The translations under genes were made by a program, and so were the position numbers. A DNA stretch of 64,000 nt from Promethearchaeota archaeon (GTDB lineage Archaea > Asgardarchaeota > Lokiarchaeia > Sigyniarchaeales > SOKP01), in NCBI GenBank assembly GCA_019058445.1, contig JAHPZA010000010.1, forward strand, positions 186,001 through 250,000. Reading direction: 5' to 3'. Of this stretch, positions 43,982 to 53,733 are shown piece by piece. The notes below the pieces were generated by a model. It was not told where the DNA came from, ran no database searches, and saw only the letters and a program-made list of their open reading frames with translations. Positions within the stretch are counted from its first letter, which is position 1. Every line of letters begins with the position of its first letter.

Positions 43982-44899
43982 TTAAATATATCTCAAAAAT
44001 AAATCTTCAAGGTTTAAATCTATTTCTTTAACTTTTAAAATGTGATACTTACTTAAAGCTAAAAGAAGATCTTTATAATAATCTCTGCTTTTAATTTGGA
44101 TAATTAGCTTCTGTTTATCATCCACAATATCAGAAATAAAATCTAGATGACTCAAATCGCTTTTTAAATCATCTCTATTTTTAAGAACTTCTACTTCAAT
44201 TTTAATTGCTGATTTACTTATCTGTTTAACCTCCTCTTGAGATCCTATCATTATTATATTTCCTTTATTAATGAATGCGACACGGTCGCATAATTTCTCA
44301 ACTACACTCATATTATGGCTTGTTAGAAAGATTAAACCTTTAAAGTCTTTTAATTTTTTAATGATAAATGCTCTTGTTTTTATATCTAAACCTAGTGTTG
44401 GTTCATCTAAAATTAGAATTTTACGATCTAATAGTATACTTCTAAATAATGCAAGTTTCATCTTCATTCCATTAGAATAATTTTCAACATACTGGTTAAG
44501 CCAACCATCTAATCCAAAATCTTTAACAGAGTTAAGAATTTTTTCTTTATAATTTGGAACGCCATATAATTTACAAAAAAATTTTAAGTTATCATAACCA
44601 GTTATTCTAAAATAGAGCATTTGATGATCCATCATAAGAGATATTCTTGATTTAGCAAAATTAGGCTCTTTAATTACATTATAGCCGTCAATAATAGCGT
44701 ATCCGCTTGTAGGTTGTTGTAATGTGGTTAAGATTTGAATTAAAGTTGTTTTTCCTGAACCATTTGGTCCTAATAATCCAAAAATTTCACCTTCTTTAAT
44801 TTTTAGATTAATATCATTTAGTGCTTTAATTGTCCTGTTTTGTCCTTTTAATTTATAGATTTTTGATAAATTAAAGGTTTCAATTATATTTTCTACCAT
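43982..44899 (-). CDS. ABC-2 transporter ATPase subunit
   Basis: An ABC ATPase of 305 residues: Walker A GLLGPNGSGKTTLIQIL, signature VENYSNGMKMKLAL in place of LSGGQ, Walker B ILILDEPTLGLDIKTR and the switch histidine in FLTSHNMSVVEKL. The Q-loop region reads RISLMMDHQMLYFRIT. After residue 225 a C-terminal DUF4162-like domain follows, as in drug, lipid or polysaccharide exporters of the CcmA/DrrA type. The permease gene lies five bases upstream on the same strand, so they form a two-gene unit. The export substrate is not evident; a lipid-linked glycan or an unrelated compound are both possible. Confidence 0.92.
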   Translation of the reverse strand: MVENIIETFNLSKIYKLKGQNRTIKALNDINLKIKEGEIFGLLGPNGSGKTTLIQILTTLQQPTSGYAIIDGYNVIKEPNFAKSRISLMMDHQMLYFRITGYDNLKFFCKLYGVPNYKEKILNSVKDFGLDGWLNQYVENYSNGMKMKLALFRSILLDRKILILDEPTLGLDIKTRAFIIKKLKDFKGLIFLTSHNMSVVEKLCDRVAFINKGNIIMIGSQEEVKQISKSAIKIEVEVLKNRDDLKSDLSHLDFISDIVDDKQKLIIQIKSRDYYKDLLLALSKYHILKVKEIDLNLEDLFLRYI

Positions 44900-44904
44900 T
44901 TTTA

Positions 44905-45726
44905 TTAGTATCCTACAATCCCGAATTTTTTATAGACTTTGTTAAATATAATAACACCAATTAAAGGAAACGTAATTGCGCATAGAACTAAAATTAAAAA
45001 ATGAAAAGGATGTGATGAAATAGAAAATATTATATTATCTTCAATCCACGCTAACCGCAAAATATCAAAGATATAGTAAAGGGGATTTAAACTAATTATA
45101 TCTTGAATTCTACTAGGAAATAATTCATATGGATATGAAATGCAGCTAACCACGAAGAAAAGACCAATAGCAAATGTAAATAAGCTAGATAAATTTTCTT
45201 TAGATATAGAAAATATACCAATAAAAAGACCAATTCCACTAAACACAAGTATAATAAGAATATATATTCCTAGTACAAATAGAACCGTAAGAAGCGAAAT
45301 AGGATAATAAATATAGCATATTATAAAAAAAATAGTAAATGGTATAGAGATTGTAATTAAAAAGGAAAGAAGATGCCCCAATAATAAACTAGATCGACGG
45401 AATGGAGCGATAATAAGGGCAGGTAAAGTTTGCCAATATTTTTCACGTAGTAAATGACCAGGAAGGGCTGTAATTATCCTTTGTAATAATAAAATATTTA
45501 AAGCTATAAATTGATAAACAAGAAAATTATTTTTAGTCCAAGGCCCATAATTTTCGTTAAGGGTAAAAAATTTATCCATTAAAATTATTGGCATTATTAG
45601 CCCTAAAATGGGTGCTAAAAAAGTAAGGAAAAGGGCGATTTTAACTCTCATATCTAGCTTTAAATTTTTTTCCGTTATCGCAAAAATTTTAGAAATGCCT
45701 TCCTTAATAGCTCTGGATGATATCAT
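44905..45726 (-). CDS. ABC-2 transporter permease
   Basis: A protein of 273 residues with six predicted helices and a cytosolic amphipathic N-terminus (ISKIFAITEKNLKLDMRVKI), as in ABC2_membrane permeases. The hairpin region contains LREKYWQTLPALIIAPFRRS and the segment PFRRSSLLLGHLLSFLITI, a common feature of the EAA-like coupling helix of this class. A conserved FVVSCISYPYELFPSRIQDI, SLNPLYYIFDILRLAWIE stretch near the C-terminus is typical of polysaccharide and drug exporters. It partners the ATPase encoded immediately downstream. Confidence 0.9.
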   Translation of the reverse strand: MISSRAIKEGISKIFAITEKNLKLDMRVKIALFLTFLAPILGLIMPIILMDKFFTLNENYGPWTKNNFLVYQFIALNILLLQRIITALPGHLLREKYWQTLPALIIAPFRRSSLLLGHLLSFLITISIPFTIFFIICYIYYPISLLTVLFVLGIYILIILVFSGIGLFIGIFSISKENLSSLFTFAIGLFFVVSCISYPYELFPSRIQDIISLNPLYYIFDILRLAWIEDNIIFSISSHPFHFLILVLCAITFPLIGVIIFNKVYKKFGIVGY

Positions 45727-46054
45727 TATTTTAGATAAAATCTTTTTCTAACTGTTAAAATAATTTCAGTTCTTAATCAATATTAATAAATAACTGAATT
45801 AATATTTTCCGAAAATAATGGAATCCTAAATTTAAAAACCTTAAATCTTCTTACAATGACTTATAATACTAATATTTTGTAACACTTAGGTTTTAGGAAG
45901 TTTTGAATATATAGGAATCAGTTCAAATGATCCTTCTTATAAAAAGATTATTTTGAAAAAATTTAATTCTTACAAGAAATAATAAAATTAATAAAATTAA
46001 CATTAATAATAAATTTAATTTACTCATATCTAGTAATAACAAGTGTAATTATCG
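45727..46054. other. Intergenic region without a gene
   Basis: AT-rich spacer between the divergent ABC exporter and GDP-fucose synthase genes. No coding frame, repeat or structured element stands out. Promoters for both sides should be here but no single TATA box is convincing. Confidence 0.5.
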
Positions 46055-46993
46055 ATGATGGAAAAAGATTCTAAAATTTATGTTGCAGGTCATAAAGGAT
46101 TAGTAGGTTCTGCTATTACAAGAATTTTAAAGAAGCAGAACTATTCTAATCTATTAGCAAAAACCCACAAAGAATTAGAATTAACAGATCAACATGCTGT
46201 TAATAGTTTTTTTAAGAGAACAAGTCCGGAATTTGTTTTTTTAGCTGCTGCAAAAGTAGGTGGAATTTTAGCTAATAGTACATATCCAGCGCAATTCATT
46301 TATAGTAATTTAGAAATTCAAAATAATATCATTCATGCTTGTTATGAATATAATGTTAAAAAATTGTTATTTCTTGGAAGCTCATGTATCTATCCAAAAT
46401 TTGCTCCTCAGCCAATTCCTGAAGACGCGCTTCTCGCTGGAAAATTAGAGCCTACAAATGAAGCATATGCGGTTGCAAAAATTGCGGGTATAATAATGTG
46501 TCAATCATATAATAAAGAATATAATACTAATTTCATTAGTGTTATGCCTACTAATCTTTATGGTCCAAATGACCATTATGATTTATATAATTCTCATGTA
46601 TTACCCGCTACAATAAGAAAAGTACATGAAGCCAAAAAAAAGAAGTTAAAGTTTGTTGAAATATGGGGAACAGGTAAAGTAAAACGAGAATTTCTTTATA
46701 TTGATGATTTAGCTGAAGCGTGCATTTTTTTGATGAATAATTATAATGATAGTGAAATAATAAATATAGGGACAGGAAAAGATGTATCCATTAAAGAACT
46801 TTATGAGATAACTAAAGAAGTTATTGGTTATAAAGGAGAGTTCCGATTTGATACATCTAAACCAGATGGAACTCCTAGAAAATTATTAAATGTGGATAAA
46901 ATAAATAAACTCGGATGGAGAGCAAAAATTGATCTTAAAACAGGAATAAAATTAACCTATGATGATTATTTACTTCGATTTGATTCGACTTAA
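46055..46993 (+). CDS. fcl: GDP-L-fucose synthase (GDP-4-keto-6-deoxymannose epimerase/reductase)
   Basis: An extended SDR of 312 residues that converts GDP-4-keto-6-deoxy-D-mannose to GDP-L-fucose. Motifs are [19 protein letters not shown], the family block [36 protein letters not shown], catalytic YxxxK in [32 protein letters not shown] and [18 protein letters not shown]. These are specific for WcaG/Fcl. The partner enzyme GDP-mannose 4,6-dehydratase (gmd) is usually adjacent, but is not in the window. A methyltransferase gene follows 67 bases downstream. Confidence 0.95.
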   Translation: MMEKDSKIYVAGHKGLVGSAITRILKKQNYSNLLAKTHKELELTDQHAVNSFFKRTSPEFVFLAAAKVGGILANSTYPAQFIYSNLEIQNNIIHACYEYNVKKLLFLGSSCIYPKFAPQPIPEDALLAGKLEPTNEAYAVAKIAGIIMCQSYNKEYNTNFISVMPTNLYGPNDHYDLYNSHVLPATIRKVHEAKKKKLKFVEIWGTGKVKREFLYIDDLAEACIFLMNNYNDSEIINIGTGKDVSIKELYEITKEVIGYKGEFRFDTSKPDGTPRKLLNVDKINKLGWRAKIDLKTGIKLTYDDYLLRFDST

Positions 46994-47060
46994 TTAGTTA
47001 GGTATTTTGATATAAATATTTTCTTAAATTTTAATGATGTATTATTGAGAATAAGAATTT

Positions 47061-48215
47061 ATGCCCAAAATTCATTTATCTTGTCAATACAAGTACAACG
47101 GAAAGAGTAGAACCGATTTAACACCAAATCAAAAAAAAATTAAAAAGAAAATAATTTCAGATTTTAAGAATGGAGTTATTAAATGGGAAAAAAATAAATG
47201 CAGATGTTCGGCGAATAACGATTTAATCGTCGCAAATAAGGATCGTCTCGGATTTAAGCTGAGAATTGTTTTATGTAAAGAATGTGGTTTGGTACGAGCA
47301 GATCCCCGAATTTCGGAGAAAGACATTGGATTATTTTATGAAAAATATTATAGAAAATTATTTACATATGGTATAAATGAGAAAATTCAGGAAGAAATTC
47401 TCTTAAACAATTTTAATGGTGAATTAAAAAGAGGAAGGGACATTTTATTTAATTTTGTTAAAAAGCACACGCCATTAACCAATGGAGTAGTATTCGATTT
47501 TGGAGCGGGAACGGGAGGAATGTTAAAAGTCTTTAAAGATGCTGGTTTTGAAACGTTTGGAGTGGATCTAAATGAAAATTATTTAGATTATGGGAGAAAA
47601 ATGGGCTTAAATTTAAAAAAGGGTAGTATAGATGAATTGAAAAGTTTTCATAAAAAAGCTGATTTAGTTATTGCATCTCATATTATAGAGCATTTACATA
47701 GAATTGATATTTATTTAAAAAAAATCTGGGAATGTTTAAAGGATAATGGTTATTTATATGTGGAACTCCCCGGAATCTTTAATCAGAGGGATTTTTCAGA
47801 ATTTTTTGTAATAGAACATTTATATTATTTTACATTAAAAAATCTAAAAAAAATCTTAGGAGAAAATAGATTTCATTTTATTGCAGGTAATGAAATAATT
47901 AGAGCATTATTTCAAAAATCGTCGCAAAAATATAACTTAAAAATTACAAAGCAACATATTAATGATATCTTAGTTTTTTTTAGAATAGGTGATATTCCTA
48001 TACCAATAAATGGTTTAAATCTTATTAAGAATAAGAAAAAGTTAAAGAATAAAATTATACTGATTACTGTTTCAATACTCTATAAAACAAGGTTTGTTAA
48101 TATAATAGTCCAATTGAAAAATATATTCCTTAACTTGCAGTTAAATAAATTATATGTATTTAAATTATTTCTTAAACAATTTTTTTCTTATGCTAGCCCC
48201 AGAATAAATGAATAG
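47061..48215 (+). CDS. SAM-dependent methyltransferase with N-terminal Cys motif (Methyltransf_23-like)
   Basis: The N-terminal part has paired cysteines, NKCRCSANN and VLCKECGLVRADPRI, a zinc-ribbon-like module seen in sugar C- and O-methyltransferases. The Rossmann domain follows: VVFDFGAGTGGMLKVFKDAG, TFGVDLNENYLDYGRKMGLN, ADLVIASHIIEHLHRIDI and CLKDNGYLYVELPGIFN. The last 110 residues are positively charged with hydrophobic stretches, perhaps membrane-associated. Length is 384. The similarity to TylC3/NovU C-methyltransferases is in the Cys region only, so the reaction is uncertain. It is in the same orientation as fcl. Confidence 0.83.
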   Translation: MPKIHLSCQYKYNGKSRTDLTPNQKKIKKKIISDFKNGVIKWEKNKCRCSANNDLIVANKDRLGFKLRIVLCKECGLVRADPRISEKDIGLFYEKYYRKLFTYGINEKIQEEILLNNFNGELKRGRDILFNFVKKHTPLTNGVVFDFGAGTGGMLKVFKDAGFETFGVDLNENYLDYGRKMGLNLKKGSIDELKSFHKKADLVIASHIIEHLHRIDIYLKKIWECLKDNGYLYVELPGIFNQRDFSEFFVIEHLYYFTLKNLKKILGENRFHFIAGNEIIRALFQKSSQKYNLKITKQHINDILVFFRIGDIPIPINGLNLIKNKKKLKNKIILITVSILYKTRFVNIIVQLKNIFLNLQLNKLYVFKLFLKQFFSYASPRINE

Positions 48216-48267
48216 ACTGGAAATTTTTACATATTAAAGTATAGAAAAAGTTGAATGGAATACGATT

Positions 48268-49455
48268 CTAAAATATTTGTTTTGAGGATACAAGGGTTTT
48301 AATACTATCTTTAATCTTATATTCTTCTATATGAAGATCTTTTTTCAGAAGAGAGCGAAGAGATCTGCCTCTTCGAGTGTAGATTTTGAGTTTTCTTCCA
48401 ATACAGTCATCTATAGTGTGGATAATATCAAATAAGGTAACTTTTTCATTACAAATGCTCCCTCCAAATTTATTTTCAGGGAATTTTACAAGCAATGGAA
48501 TTTCTTTTTGTATTTCATAGCCTCCACTATGAAAAAAACGGACAAAATCCCATTTAGAAAGGTATATTTCTTTTAATTTAGGAAGAAATCTAAAACCTTT
48601 CTTAGATATTATCTTATTATAATTATTATAAAAACTTCTCTTAATATAGCAATATAAATTATGAAATCTTTTTGTAAAATGTTTTCCAATATCCCCTAAT
48701 CCTTCACCATGATCAGAAGTAATTATAATTAAAGATTCATCATATATGCGATTCTTTTTTAAAATTTCAATAAATTCTCTAATATAATTATCTACTATTT
48801 CGTATATTCTTTGAGTATATACTTTTTTTACAAATTTTTCAGTTAAATCCTTATTCATCACTCTCTTTATTAAATTAATGCCAAGTTCTTTATAACTCTG
48901 ACCTGTGATTTTATTTTCTAAATGAGAGTTTATAAGATAATTATGATGGGTGTTCCAGAAATGTAAGAATACAAAATTTTTAGTTTCATTGATATTACTT
49001 AAACTTTTTTTCCAAATTTCTGGTATTCCATTTTTAACATCATCAGCGCTTCCATTATAATCTTCAAGTGAATTTCCAAAATGGCTTCTATTCCATACAT
49101 ATTTAGGATTAATTCCTAAATCATTGATGATATCCCCACGATAAGGTATTTGATTATTTAAATTAAGTTGAATGGAATCTTTAAGAGGATATGCTAAAAT
49201 AATTGATCCATTACAGAAAGATCTTATATTATATCCATTTTTCTTTAATTGAATGGGAAAATTCTCATTTTTAGATTTTCCAAAATAATCACCATAAAAA
49301 ATTGTATAGTGAGAAAGACATGTTGAAGTGTATAAGGAATAGCAATTATTAAATCCGACAAAGTCCTTTTCCAATTCTCTTAATTTATTTTTTATTGTAT
49401 CGAAAAAGAAATCCCGCCTAACACTATCAAGAACTAATAAAAATATGTTTTTCAT
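48268..49455 (-). CDS. Sulfatase-fold (alkaline phosphatase superfamily) protein
   Basis: A protein of 395 residues beginning NIFLLVLDSVRRDFF, the metal-binding aspartate and 'DSxRxD' block of this superfamily. The metal site continues with IIITSDHGEGLGDIGKHF. The nucleophile region reads YTSTCLSHYTIFYGDY: relative to the common T-x-P-S-H form, Thr occupies the nucleophile position and Leu replaces Pro. There is no C/S-x-P-x-R sulfatase signature. This makes a phospho- or phosphoglycerol transferase or phosphodiesterase more likely than a true sulfatase. No signal peptide is present, so a cytosolic enzyme acting on a precursor is possible. Confidence 0.75.
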   Translation of the reverse strand: MKNIFLLVLDSVRRDFFFDTIKNKLRELEKDFVGFNNCYSLYTSTCLSHYTIFYGDYFGKSKNENFPIQLKKNGYNIRSFCNGSIILAYPLKDSIQLNLNNQIPYRGDIINDLGINPKYVWNRSHFGNSLEDYNGSADDVKNGIPEIWKKSLSNINETKNFVFLHFWNTHHNYLINSHLENKITGQSYKELGINLIKRVMNKDLTEKFVKKVYTQRIYEIVDNYIREFIEILKKNRIYDESLIIITSDHGEGLGDIGKHFTKRFHNLYCYIKRSFYNNYNKIISKKGFRFLPKLKEIYLSKWDFVRFFHSGGYEIQKEIPLLVKFPENKFGGSICNEKVTLFDIIHTIDDCIGRKLKIYTRRGRSLRSLLKKDLHIEEYKIKDSIKTLVSSKQIF

Positions 49456-49666
49456 TTAAGAATACTACTTTCATTAACGCAATTAGATGTTAATTTATAT
49501 AAGATATAATACAATTAAGAGTTTTCTTATTATGTTTAGGCTAAAATTATTAATTGGAAAAAATCAATTAATCTTTCTGATAACTTAATATCTGGCAAAA
49601 TAATTAATTAAAGATTGAACTTAAAAAAAATAATCAATATGTTTTATCAGATTTCTCATAAGTAAA

Positions 49667-50857
49667 TTAGGAAGATAATTCAATTATCATTTCACATTTT
49701 TTTTTAAAAGTTTGATTTTTTGCTTTATTATATGCGTTTTCTATTAATTTTTTTTGAAGTTCAGTGTTATTCACTAATAAATTAATTTTTTCACATAAAT
49801 CAATAGGATCGTCTGGTTTAACGAAGAGACATTCATTATTATTACATATATCTATATTCCTTCCTATTTTAGTTGCTATGAAAGGGGTTTTAGAAGCCAT
49901 ATATTCAATAATTTTTACAGGAGACATAAAATCTAAGGTGGGACAATTTGAATTAAAAGTAGCCAATAGTACATCCGCTGCTTTTAAGTAATATGGGACG
50001 ATCCTTTTTTGTCTCATTCCTAAAAAATGTACATCAGATTTAATTTTTTTGTGAAGTAAAAATTTTTTCCATTTGTTATTATTTCTATTATTTCCACCAA
50101 TGAAGTAAAAAGAGAATTTTTTTTTATTTAGAATTTCAGAAGCGTATAAAATAGTATCAATACCCCTATCATCCTGTAAAGTTCCTGAATACAGTATGAT
50201 GATTTTATTAAGAGATAAATTTAGTTTTTTTCTTATTTTTATCTTGTCGTAATTAATCGAATCAAATCTAGCGATATCTATAGCATTGTCCATAAATTTG
50301 ATTTTTTTTTCAGGGAATCCGAAATTTATGAGTTTTTGTTTCAAAAAATCATTTAAAGTTAAAATTCCTCTGAAACTATCATTGTCTTTAATTTGTATCA
50401 AATAATCGGCTTCATAAATGTTTCTATATCCATGTATATCGATGATAGTATGGATTTTACTATTAATAAGTTTATAAGCTGCCTTAAAGGTATCCCTACA
50501 AATAACTAAGTCAAATCTATTTTTTATACAATAATCACTTACTTCAATTTCAGGATCTATACGATTATGTAGTTTTGGAAATAAAGTTAAAAAATTAATG
50601 ATCCCGCGAAATAATTTTAATTTTCTAAAATAATACAAAAAAGAACCTTTGAAGTATTTAATCTTAATTTTGTAATTAAGATCAAAAAATCTATGGATAT
50701 CACCTATTTTACTTTTCCATAGATCATTTTTCAATTCTTTTATACCTAAAACTTCAACTTCATGATTGAGATTATAAAGACCTTGAGCCAAACTTAAAGT
50801 ATTAATAATATCGGCACTAGGAGTTGGGATTGCTTTCTTTATAATAGCAATTTTCAT
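49667..50857 (-). CDS. Glycosyltransferase family 4
   Basis: A GT-B enzyme of 396 residues. The N-terminus MKIAIIKKAIPTPSADIINT begins the acceptor domain. The donor domain shows IIILYSGTLQDDRGIDTILY, FYFIGGNNRNNNKW, FLGMRQKRIVPYYLKAADVL and the modified donor motif SPVKIIEYMASKTPFIATKI, where the second Glu of E-x7-E is in IIEYMA and the first position is Ser-Pro. This version occurs in GT4 subgroups of capsule clusters. It is on the minus strand, followed downstream by the sulfatase-fold gene after 211 bases. Confidence 0.88.
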   Translation of the reverse strand: MKIAIIKKAIPTPSADIINTLSLAQGLYNLNHEVEVLGIKELKNDLWKSKIGDIHRFFDLNYKIKIKYFKGSFLYYFRKLKLFRGIINFLTLFPKLHNRIDPEIEVSDYCIKNRFDLVICRDTFKAAYKLINSKIHTIIDIHGYRNIYEADYLIQIKDNDSFRGILTLNDFLKQKLINFGFPEKKIKFMDNAIDIARFDSINYDKIKIRKKLNLSLNKIIILYSGTLQDDRGIDTILYASEILNKKKFSFYFIGGNNRNNNKWKKFLLHKKIKSDVHFLGMRQKRIVPYYLKAADVLLATFNSNCPTLDFMSPVKIIEYMASKTPFIATKIGRNIDICNNNECLFVKPDDPIDLCEKINLLVNNTELQKKLIENAYNKAKNQTFKKKCEMIIELSS

Positions 50858-51063
50858 GATTCTCTTAGTTAAATATAGCCAAACTGTTTTAATATATTAA
50901 TACTCAATAATTTATTATTAAAAAATATTGCTGAATACAAATTTTTACATAAATAAGCGTCTAAATTGAAGTTATTATTTAAATGGATTAAATATAATAT
51001 CAATATCGCTAATGGGTTTAATTAATAAAAAATTTTTATTTAAAATTTAAAGAACCAATCTAT

Positions 51064-52206
51064 TTAAGGTAATGTTAAAATTTTTTTATATATTTTAAGG
51101 TAATATTGTTTTGTTATCTTCTCCCAGCTATAGTCCTTTATTGATTCTAAAGCATTATGAATAATTTTTTCTCTTACATCTTTGTTTTCTATTATTTTTG
51201 TTGAGTATTCAAAAAGTTGATTAATATCATCGATATTTGTTATAAATCCATTAATGCTATTATTAATAACTTCTGGAGCCATCCCAACTTTGGTTGTTAT
51301 TACTGGTACTCCTGTTGCCATAGACTCTAATAATGCTAAAGGACCTCCTTCTACTCTGGAAGTTATTAAATAAAGATCCAATACATTATAACAATAAACC
51401 ATGTCCTTATAGTTATTTAAAAAAATATGTGTATAGGGAATATGGTATTCATCTAATCTTTTTTTAACAAAAATCCTACCGGGTCCTGTGAGTAGCACAT
51501 GAATATCAAATTGTTCACTTAAACGTTTCAAAACTTCACATAAAATATCTGGTCCTTTTCTTTCTACAGGGGTTCCATTTTTCCAGCAATCTTGTTGGAA
51601 GGACCCAATTATAATCTTGTTATGAGGTAAATTAAAATTTTTTTTTATTTTTATTCTTAAATCATTATTAAATCTTTTAAATTTTGAAAGATCAACGCCT
51701 AATGGAATAAGTATAATTTTACTTTCCTCAAAACCATATTCAATTAATTTCTGTTTTGCTATGTTATTTGAAGTATGTATTAAATCTAACTTCTGATTAA
51801 GATAATATAAAATTGATTTAATATTATCATATGAAGGAATATGGTATAAAGTTAGTATATTCTTATTTGATTTTCTCATTCCCAAAATTGAGTTATCTCT
51901 TATTAAACATGTGATCTCTCCATAGTGAATAATTTTATTTCTAGCGAAATATTGTGATGCAATTTCGGCGTTTATCGAATATAATTTCCGCAAATAATAT
52001 GTGATGTAATTTCCAACCCATTCGATTGCCCAATTAGCCTCTTCGACCAAATAAATTAATTTAGCTTTGAAAGAGAGTATAATCCGCTTTAAAATCCTTA
52101 ATGATACTATTTTCTTTTTTAAAAGAATAAAATCAATTATTTTAATTATAATGTCTAAAGAATGATTAATAATACCCGTTTTTAAGTGGACAATCTTTAA
52201 GTACAT
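51064..52206 (-). CDS. Glycosyltransferase family 4
   Basis: The protein (380 residues) has a basic, partly hydrophobic N-terminal segment (about residues 10-50). An acceptor domain with LIHTSNNIAKQKLIEYGFEE follows. The donor domain carries KIIIGSFQQDCWKNGTPVER, HVLLTGPGRIFVKKRL, YCYNVLDLYLITSRVEGGPL and LLESMATGVPVITTKVGMAP with the E-x7-E motif (VEGGPLALLE), then NNSINGFITN. All donor contacts are conserved. It is likely to be transcribed together with the GT4 gene 206 bases downstream, although no transcript can be seen from sequence. Confidence 0.9.
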   Translation of the reverse strand: MYLKIVHLKTGIINHSLDIIIKIIDFILLKKKIVSLRILKRIILSFKAKLIYLVEEANWAIEWVGNYITYYLRKLYSINAEIASQYFARNKIIHYGEITCLIRDNSILGMRKSNKNILTLYHIPSYDNIKSILYYLNQKLDLIHTSNNIAKQKLIEYGFEESKIILIPLGVDLSKFKRFNNDLRIKIKKNFNLPHNKIIIGSFQQDCWKNGTPVERKGPDILCEVLKRLSEQFDIHVLLTGPGRIFVKKRLDEYHIPYTHIFLNNYKDMVYCYNVLDLYLITSRVEGGPLALLESMATGVPVITTKVGMAPEVINNSINGFITNIDDINQLFEYSTKIIENKDVREKIIHNALESIKDYSWEKITKQYYLKIYKKILTLP

Positions 52207-52502
52207 CTATTATTTTACCATATATTTAACTAAGATAAGAGGATTATAAGTTTAATTTGATCCCTAATAATTATGACTAAAATTTCTATTCTAATTATTC
52301 TGATTAACTTACTAATAAAAAATCTACTTTAGTTCTTAAAGTTTCATAAATTAAAAACAGTATATGAATATTTAGTGGTTAGATATGCTTGATGAAATGG
52401 ATTTAGTACGAAATTTTCAATTAAATTTAATATGGAGAGAATTTTACATAACATAATTTTGATATATCTTTTCATTTCTCTTAAAAAAGTCTGATTTTCA
52501 AA

Positions 52503-53711
52503 TTGAACAAAAAAGTACTTTACTTTATTTACAAAGATCGCCATCCTGCCTTTAGATTACTCTATGAAAAACCCCCAATTAATATTAAGAACATTTTTAA
52601 AGAAAATATTAATGATATATCTTTTGAATCAAAAACTTCTGAAAACCAGTTTAGCAAGAGGTCTAGTCTCAAAAATTTAAAAATTACGATTAAAAACCTA
52701 TTCTCTGGATTATTCAATTTATTAAAACTACCCATTATCATTCCGGTCTTACCATCGAGAAGAATTTCTTATGATTATATATTTAGCGATAAACTAGTGG
52801 TGAGTAAAAAACCATTTATATGTTATGTTGATTATATTGGGAATTTAGTCAATTGGAATGATTTATTATTAAAATCAACTCTATGTTTAAGTATAATTAA
52901 GAAATTTTTTTTAAGTAAACGCTGTAAATATGTCTTTAATTGGAGTAAGTCGGCAAAAAATCAACTAATTCAGGTTTTGAACATACCTAAAAGCAAACAA
53001 CATAAATTTAAAACAATTTATCCCTCGATTGAAGGAAAAGTTAAAAGTGTGAGAAATGATAATTTAGTCCGGTTATTATTTATTTCTTCTGTCGCTAAAT
53101 TTGACAAAAATTTCAATTTTTATATGAAAGGTGGAAAATTAGTTTTGCAATCCTATGAAAAATTAAAATCAAAATACAATAATCTTCAATTAACGTATAT
53201 AGGTTATATTCCAGAAGAATATAAGCATTTTGAGCAACTTCCCGATGTGGATTTTTATCCAAGAGTATCTTATGCACATTTAATGGAATTATATAGTAAT
53301 ACCGATATTTTTTTATTTCCAACTTATGCAGATGTTTTCGGTTTCACTTTTATAGAGGCTATGGCTTATGGATTGCCAATCATTTGCATAAATAATAATT
53401 CAACAGCTCCAGAATTAGTAATAGATAATAAAACCGGATTTGTTGTTGAAACATCCCAGAAATTTCTATACTTTCCCTTATCAAAGTATTGTCCCGACTG
53501 GATATCTAAGATGAGGTATTACGATAACCTTAGGAATTATGACGATTCAAGAGGTTTGAATAATTTTATTGAAAAATTGGAGCTTTTAATAGTAAACAAA
53601 GAGTTAAGAGAGGAATTAGGAAGAAATGGTCGAGAAAGAGTTGTTAATGGAATATTTTCATTAGAATATAGAAATAAAAAATTATTTAATTTATTCAACA
53701 ATTCAAATTAG
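52503..53711 (+). CDS. Glycosyltransferase family 4
   Basis: A GT-B protein of 402 residues that starts with TTG (52503; NKKVLYFIYKDRHPAFRLLY follows). A long N-terminal region contains FICYVDYIGNLVNWNDLLLK and CKYVFNWSKSAKNQLIQVLN. The donor domain shows RLLFISSVAKFDKNFNFYMK, LTYIGYIPEEYKHF, LMELYSNTDIFLFPTYADVF with GFTFIEAMAYGLPIICINNN (E-x7-E form D-x7-E), and APELVIDNKTGFVVE. No SD-like sequence precedes the TTG. It converges with the methyltransferase gene that ends 22 bases downstream. Confidence 0.9.
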   Translation: MNKKVLYFIYKDRHPAFRLLYEKPPINIKNIFKENINDISFESKTSENQFSKRSSLKNLKITIKNLFSGLFNLLKLPIIIPVLPSRRISYDYIFSDKLVVSKKPFICYVDYIGNLVNWNDLLLKSTLCLSIIKKFFLSKRCKYVFNWSKSAKNQLIQVLNIPKSKQHKFKTIYPSIEGKVKSVRNDNLVRLLFISSVAKFDKNFNFYMKGGKLVLQSYEKLKSKYNNLQLTYIGYIPEEYKHFEQLPDVDFYPRVSYAHLMELYSNTDIFLFPTYADVFGFTFIEAMAYGLPIICINNNSTAPELVIDNKTGFVVETSQKFLYFPLSKYCPDWISKMRYYDNLRNYDDSRGLNNFIEKLELLIVNKELREELGRNGRERVVNGIFSLEYRNKKLFNLFNNSN

Positions 53712-53733
53712 GTTTCTTCATCTGAATTATCAT

